A DNA stretch of 18,128 bases from JBEIJQ01 sp040380145. GTDB lineage: Bacteria > Bacteroidota > Bacteroidia > Chitinophagales > Saprospiraceae. The notes below the pieces were generated by a model that ran no database searches, was not told the DNA's origin, and was given only the letters and a program-made list of their open reading frames with translations. How positions within the stretch are numbered: position 1 is the first letter of the stretch; each line of letters begins with the position of its first letter. Below are positions 14,420 to 18,128 of this stretch, in pieces. The stretch lies in the NCBI GenBank assembly GCA_040380145.1, contig JBEIJQ010000061.1:1-18128 (forward strand), written 5' to 3'. A program made the translations under genes and the position numbers.

Positions 14420-17030
14420 CGGCCCGGACACCGATTCCCTGCGAACCGATCAGACGGACCCAGTAAGTTCCGTTCGGAACTTCCTCCAAACGAACGGCGA
14501 TCCGGTTGTGCCCACGGGCCAAAACCACCCGCTCCTCATGGACCGTCCGGCCGAGGGCATCGCTGATGCGCACATAGGCCGACCCGGTTTCCGGAAATTC
14601 GCCTTCCAGCCACAAGAGACCGTCCGTCGGATTGGGGAATAGATTGAAATCCGCCGCGGGTGCTCCAGCAAATCCCAGACAAGCGTCGTAGATGCCGACG
14701 GACTCGTTGGTAGCAGTGGCCGGATCGGGCAAAAAGCGCACATGGGCCGTGTTGTACACCGTCTGTCCATATTGCGAAAAGAACAACGGGGCCGGGCGGA
14801 CCGTGAAACCGAGATGGCCCGCGTCCGTGGGAGCCAGCCCGGCCGCGTCGAAACGGGCCACCAGCACATTGCGGCCTTCCATCCACATGTCCACCGGATG
14901 CCCGGAAGATTGCAGCGACAAGGATCCGAGATCGAGCCGCGCAAAATCCAAGGTGTCGCGGATTTCCACCGTCTGCACGGTATCGGGCGTGTTGTTGGCA
15001 AAGCCGATGCGGTAGTTCAGGTAAAAATCGTCCAACGCGCCACAGTCCGACACGGTGCCGCTTCCGTTGTCGTCGTGCGACCAAGCGGCGGAGCCGAAAA
15101 TCTGCTTGTACGGACCGGGCAAAGCCGCGGGCAGGGTGCTGTAGGTCCAGTGTGCGGTGTTGTTGGACATATCGGCGTCCAACAGGTCGAGCGTGGCCGT
15201 GTCGCCGTAGGTGCCCGCCGCAAGGGGCGACTGTACGGAGAGGGTGGCGCAGTAGGTCTCGCCGGGCAGCAGGAACGGGATGTTCCAACGAACGGTGCCC
15301 GGCGCGATCACCGTGTGCGGCACGGACACAGACAGGATGTTTGGGGCGGTCGTGCGGTAATCCAGCACACCCGAGGCTGCCTGGGCGCCGATGTTGACCA
15401 CGCACACATTGGCGGAGTAGGGCTGTCCGCCGACAGCCAATCCCTCGGAAATCGTCACGGCAAGATCGGAAAAGCCGTCTGCGCGCAGGAACAGGTCGCC
15501 GACATCCACCGTGTCGCCGGGCAGCGCGTTCACGGCCACGGAATCGCACAGATTGGGCAGTACGCGCCGGTCGCCCGGCCAAACCTTCAGGCCGTAAGGC
15601 CCGGTCGTTTCGGTGGTGAAAATGAATGAGCCGTCGGGGCGGGTGAACACGCCGCCCAGATCGGAACTGAGGAACGGAGTGCCCGCCCGCACCGTGACGA
15701 GGCGGCCTCCGAGCAGCACATCGCCTACGCCCGCTTGGCAGTCGCCGGTGGCGTCGAGCAAAACCCGGCCCGTGAAGGTGTAGCCGCAGAAGGGGCTGCC
15801 GATCGATACGCCGGCGGTCGCCGTGCAACCTTCGTCGCTCACGGCGGTCACGGCGTACTGGCCCGGTGCCAGAGCAGTGGCTGTCAGAGCGGTTTCGCCG
15901 GTGCTCCAGAGCACGCTCGAAAAATCGGTGCCGCTGACCATGGCGGTGCCGTCGTTGCCGGCACAGGAAGCATCGGTCGAGGCCACCGCGATGGACGGCT
16001 GCGGGTTGCTGCCGATGTTGGCGGCCTCGAGGGTCGTACAACCGTTGGCGTCGGTGACGGTCACCCGGTTGGGGCCGGCGCACAGGCCGTCGGCCAACGA
16101 GCCCACGGCGCCGTTTTCCCACACATACAAATAGGGAGCGGTACCGCCGCCGGCCTCCACGAGCGCACGGCCGGTACAGGAACCGCCGCAGGTGCGCTCG
16201 GCCAGCAGGACCGACACGGAGAGTTCGCTGAGCACAATGTTCACGGAGGCGGAGGCTGTGGCTCCCGCGTTGTCGGTGACCGTCACCGAGTAAATGCCCG
16301 TGTCTGCCGGACTGACCAAGGGGAGCAAAATGTCGAAACTATTGGCCGAAAACCCGTTCGGGCCGTTCCACGAGAAAGAGTAGGGCGTTTGTCCGCAACT
16401 GTTGGCCGCGGCAATGCCCTGAAAGGAGCCGCCGGCGCACACTTGGGGATTGCCGTTGATCTGCACGAACAACTGGGCCGATATATTGACCGTCGTGGTG
16501 CCCGACGCGGTGCACCCGTTGGCCCAAGTGGCCGTCACGCGGTAGGTTCCTGAGTAGGTGGAGTCCACGCCGAACAGCGTGGGTGCCCCCTCGGTGCTGC
16601 TGAAACCGTTGGGGCCGCCCCATTCGTACTGCGGCGGGCCTTGCCCCAAAGCGGTGAGCGTGAGGTCATCGCCGGCACAGAGAGGGCCATTGTTGCCGAC
16701 CACCAAAATTGGTGGGGGAGCGACCGCAACGGTGGCGGTCAAAATTTCCGAACAGCCACCGGCATCGGTCACGGTCATCGAAACCGCGAAATTGCCCGGT
16801 ACCGAGTAAGCGTACGATTCGCTCGCGCCGCCGAACAGTACGGCCCCGTCTCCGAAATCCCAAACATAGGAAAACGGTCCGGTGCCGCCCGTCACGGAAA
16901 CGGCAAAAACGCCCGTTTGGGCGGAGCACAGCGAGACTGGAGCGGAAAGCGCCGCGTTGAAGGCGCATTGTCCGAAAAGATGCTGGCTCCAAGCGGACAG
17001 CAGCAACAGCGGGAATAGGATCTGGCGCAT
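14403..17030 (-). CDS. T9SS-exported PKD/Ig/SprB-repeat surface protein
   Basis: This 875-residue protein starts MRQILFPLLLLSAWS. I chose the ATG at 17028-17030 because it gives a clean signal peptide (1-20) and lies downstream of a TAnnTTTG element that would overlap the longer start at 17072. Approximate domains: PKD (32-104, with VWDFGDG), two Ig-like domains (106-184 and 186-267, each with a GPNGFS motif), two SprB-like repeats (273-338, 346-411), an SdrD/CNA-B-like domain (416-530, GRVLLDATGDC), a DUF11-like region (534-635), a DUF7619-like domain (about 645-770), and a T9SS type A sorting domain (795-875, NLFPNPTDG). Such architectures are typical of secreted Bacteroidota gliding or adhesion proteins; the specific role is unknown. 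It is convergent with aroC. Confidence 0.93.
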   Translation of the reverse strand: MRQILFPLLLLSAWSQHLFGQCAFNAALSAPVSLCSAQTGVFAVSVTGGTGPFSYVWDFGDGAVLFGGASESYAYSVPGNFAVSMTVTDAGGCSEILTATVAVAPPPILVVGNNGPLCAGDDLTLTALGQGPPQYEWGGPNGFSSTEGAPTLFGVDSTYSGTYRVTATWANGCTASGTTTVNISAQLFVQINGNPQVCAGGSFQGIAAANSCGQTPYSFSWNGPNGFSANSFDILLPLVSPADTGIYSVTVTDNAGATASASVNIVLSELSVSVLLAERTCGGSCTGRALVEAGGGTAPYLYVWENGAVGSLADGLCAGPNRVTVTDANGCTTLEAANIGSNPQPSIAVASTDASCAGNDGTAMVSGTDFSSVLWSTGETALTATALAPGQYAVTAVSDEGCTATAGVSIGSPFCGYTFTGRVLLDATGDCQAGVGDVLLGGRLVTVRAGTPFLSSDLGGVFTRPDGSFIFTTETTGPYGLKVWPGDRRVLPNLCDSVAVNALPGDTVDVGDLFLRADGFSDLAVTISEGLAVGGQPYSANVCVVNIGAQAASGVLDYRTTAPNILSVSVPHTVIAPGTVRWNIPFLLPGETYCATLSVQSPLAAGTYGDTATLDLLDADMSNNTAHWTYSTLPAALPGPYKQIFGSAAWSHDDNGSGTVSDCGALDDFYLNYRIGFANNTPDTVQTVEIRDTLDFARLDLGSLSLQSSGHPVDMWMEGRNVLVARFDAAGLAPTDAGHLGFTVRPAPLFFSQYGQTVYNTAHVRFLPDPATATNESVGIYDACLGFAGAPAADFNLFPNPTDGLLWLEGEFPETGSAYVRISDALGRTVHEERVVLARGHNRIAVRLEEVPNGTYWVRLIGSQGIGVRAVTVAR

Positions 17031-17074
17031 AGAGAGGGAGGACTGTTGGAGGGGTTCGCAAATCAGGTACACTG

Positions 17075-17082
17075 CAAAAATA
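17075..17082 (-). promoter_or_regulatory. Putative -7 promoter element for the minus-strand T9SS gene
   Basis: Read on the minus strand, TATTTTTG matches TAnnTTTG. No strong TTTG -33 element was seen at the usual distance. Transcription would begin near 17068, giving a leader of about 38 bases before the ATG at 17030. Confidence 0.45.
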
Positions 17083-17159
17083 AGGGCAATTCCCGCTTTA
17101 TCCGTCCCGTTTTCTCTGACCTATCTTTTGGGAATCCCGTTGTAAGGAGGGCAAAAAGT

Positions 17160-17400
17160 GCCCGCGGGGAGTTTTTTTCAGAAAAAAAGCACGGTTCAGA
17201 GCAGATTTTTCTCTATACTTTTATGTAAAAAAAATTTGTAAAAAATTGAATTTAAATATATTAAATAAAAATTTCGATTTCGGCCTTTTGTGTCTTCAAT
17301 TTTATAAAAAATAACTATCTGAAAATCATATTTTTTAAAAATCGTTCCTGAAGTAAAATTGACTGCGAAGGATGTGGAACGGGTTTGGGAAAAATATCGC
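17160..17400. other. AT-rich divergent intergenic region
   Basis: Between the two divergent genes the composition changes abruptly from GC-rich to strongly AT-rich, with A- and T-tracts (17219-17275, 17300-17340) and a small inverted repeat TTTTTTTC-A-GAAAAAAA (17172-17188). No RNA gene, and no ORF better than chance, was seen. It probably serves as a curved or easily melted promoter region for both flanking genes. Confidence 0.6.
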
Positions 17401-17416
17401 GCAATGCTTATTTTTG
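17384..17416 (+). promoter_or_regulatory. Consensus Bacteroidota promoter (TTTG-N21-TAnnTTTG)
   Basis: TTTG at 17384-17387 and TATTTTTG at 17409-17416 are separated by 21 bases, within the known spacing for the primary sigma factor of Bacteroidota. The start of transcription would be around 17420-17423, only 11-14 bases before the ATG at 17434, so the mRNA leader is very short. This is the best-matching primary-sigma promoter in the window. Confidence 0.65.
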
Positions 17417-17433
17417 TAGCAAACCTATCGGCC

Positions 17434-18128
17434 ATGAGCACTCCCTTTCAGCTATACCCGTTTTTGTCCAAGCGTTTCGGGCAGACCAACATCCACATCA
17501 TCGACGGCGAGAGCGCCGACATGGCCGAGGATTATCGCGTCATCATCGAGGATCTGTTGACCTTGACGAAGATGCAGATCGTTTTGAGCGATTTCGAGTG
17601 TACGGAAGCGGATCCTCGGGTATTGCAGCCGACGCTTTCCGGTATTCCGCTCACTTTTACGGTGGAAGGCGACACCGACTGGGTCGATGCCGAGGCATTG
17701 GTGGTCGGGCTCAACCGTTATTTTGAGCAAAAAGGGCTTGAATACCGGTTTTACACTTTTTACGATGCGGTGCAATTCGGGCAGGAAACCGGGTTTTGCT
17801 TTGCCGAAAAATCCCAAGGGGATGCGCTTTTGGCCGAATTGAAAGCCCTGCGGGAAAACGGTGAGGGATATTTCGGCTTTTTCACCGACGGCACCGACGG
17901 AGTAGGCTTGGAAGAAAGCGTCGAGGAGGACGACGAGGACTGGGAAGAAGAATACGACGACGAAGAAGATTGGGACGAGGAAGAGGACGAAGCGGATGAG
18001 GAGGACGATGAGGAGGACGATGAGGAAGAAGAGGAGGAGGACGACGACGATGAAGAGGACGACGACGAAGAGGACGACGACTGGGACGAGGACGAAGAGG
18101 ACTGGGAGGACGACCGGGAGCGGACTCC
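17434..18128 (+). CDS. Unknown protein with a long, nearly all-acidic tail (3' end missing)
   Basis: The frame is open from the ATG at 17434 to the window end, with 231 complete codons. Residues 1-159 form a folded-looking domain (MSTPFQLYPFLSKRFGQTN at the start, with FYTFYDAVQFGQETGFCF near 105-122) that I cannot assign to a family. From residue 160 the sequence is almost only Asp and Glu, with sparse Trp, Tyr and Ala, for at least 65 residues, ending in RERT at the edge. There is no signal peptide, so it is probably cytoplasmic. The start is supported by the promoter just upstream. Acidic tails elsewhere mimic nucleic acid or bind basic proteins; that role here is inference. Confidence 0.8.
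   Translation, partial: MSTPFQLYPFLSKRFGQTNIHIIDGESADMAEDYRVIIEDLLTLTKMQIVLSDFECTEADPRVLQPTLSGIPLTFTVEGDTDWVDAEALVVGLNRYFEQKGLEYRFYTFYDAVQFGQETGFCFAEKSQGDALLAELKALRENGEGYFGFFTDGTDGVGLEESVEEDDEDWEEEYDDEEDWDEEEDEADEEDDEEDDEEEEEEDDDDEEDDDEEDDDWDEDEEDWEDDRERT
17911..18120 (+). repeat. Low-complexity GAN-rich, purine-rich coding tract
   Basis: About 210 bases made almost entirely of GAA, GAG, GAC and GAT codons, giving a strongly purine-rich plus strand. It encodes the acidic tail of the gene at 17434. Imperfect units such as GAGGACGATGAG recur, so the tract could vary in length by strand slippage. Confidence 0.85.

Noticed and set aside
14536..16122. A 528-codon minus-strand frame inside the PKD/SprB gene
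   Set aside because: It is a shifted-frame shadow, Arg/Gly-rich. The neighbouring frame contains the signal peptide, PKD and T9SS sorting motifs.
17196..17441. An 81-codon minus-strand open frame in the AT-rich intergenic region
   Set aside because: It overlaps the consensus promoter and start of the acidic-tail gene, has no recognisable features, and its Phe/Ile/Lys/Tyr richness is what random AT-rich DNA would encode.

Overview
The window looks like a chromosomal segment from a GC-rich Bacteroidota, most likely Saprospirales-like (Saprospiraceae/Lewinellaceae type). Three things support this. Two large surface proteins end in type IX secretion (T9SS, Por) sorting domains with the LFPNPT motif. 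Several gene starts lack a Shine-Dalgarno sequence and sit behind T-rich leaders. Four upstream regions carry the Bacteroidota -7 promoter element TAnnTTTG. The family-level placement is inference from gene style only.

Layout. (1) 1-6309, plus strand: the 3' 2102 codons of a giant secreted multidomain protein. It has three tandem Ig-like+GEVED units, CARDB-like, MAM-like, FN3 and two PPC-like modules, then a right-handed beta-helix with FxxN/GGA repeats and a T9SS sorting domain, and it is closed by a strong intrinsic terminator. (2) 6599-10179, plus: a tight three-gene operon of an ATP-grasp ligase, a class I glutamine-amidotransferase-like protein and a multi-pass membrane protein. (3) 10357-10764, plus: a short secreted thioredoxin-fold protein behind what reads as an excellent sigma-54 (-24/-12) promoter. 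(4) 10925-14419, plus: a longer thioredoxin-fold paralogue, followed almost without gaps by a lipoprotein, a GNAT acetyltransferase and chorismate synthase (aroC), with the last two junctions being 4-base ATGA overlaps. (5) 14403-17030, minus: a second T9SS-exported PKD/Ig/SprB-type protein, convergent with aroC and overlapping it by 17 bases. (6) 17031-17433: an AT-rich divergent promoter region. (7) 17434-18128, plus: a protein of unknown function with an extraordinarily acidic C-terminal tail, cut by the window end.

How the genes might work together. The two giant proteins are cell-surface or released adhesin/enzyme-like products of the T9SS. The ATP-grasp/amidotransferase pair parallels the ammonia-donor plus ATP-grasp arrangement of carbamoyl-phosphate synthetase, so it may be an uncharacterised glutamine-dependent amide-forming enzyme linked to a membrane protein. 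It is the best candidate here for an undescribed system. The thioredoxin pair is a tandem duplication whose copies appear to have different promoter types. No RNA genes, CRISPR arrays, insertion sequences or phage genes were seen.
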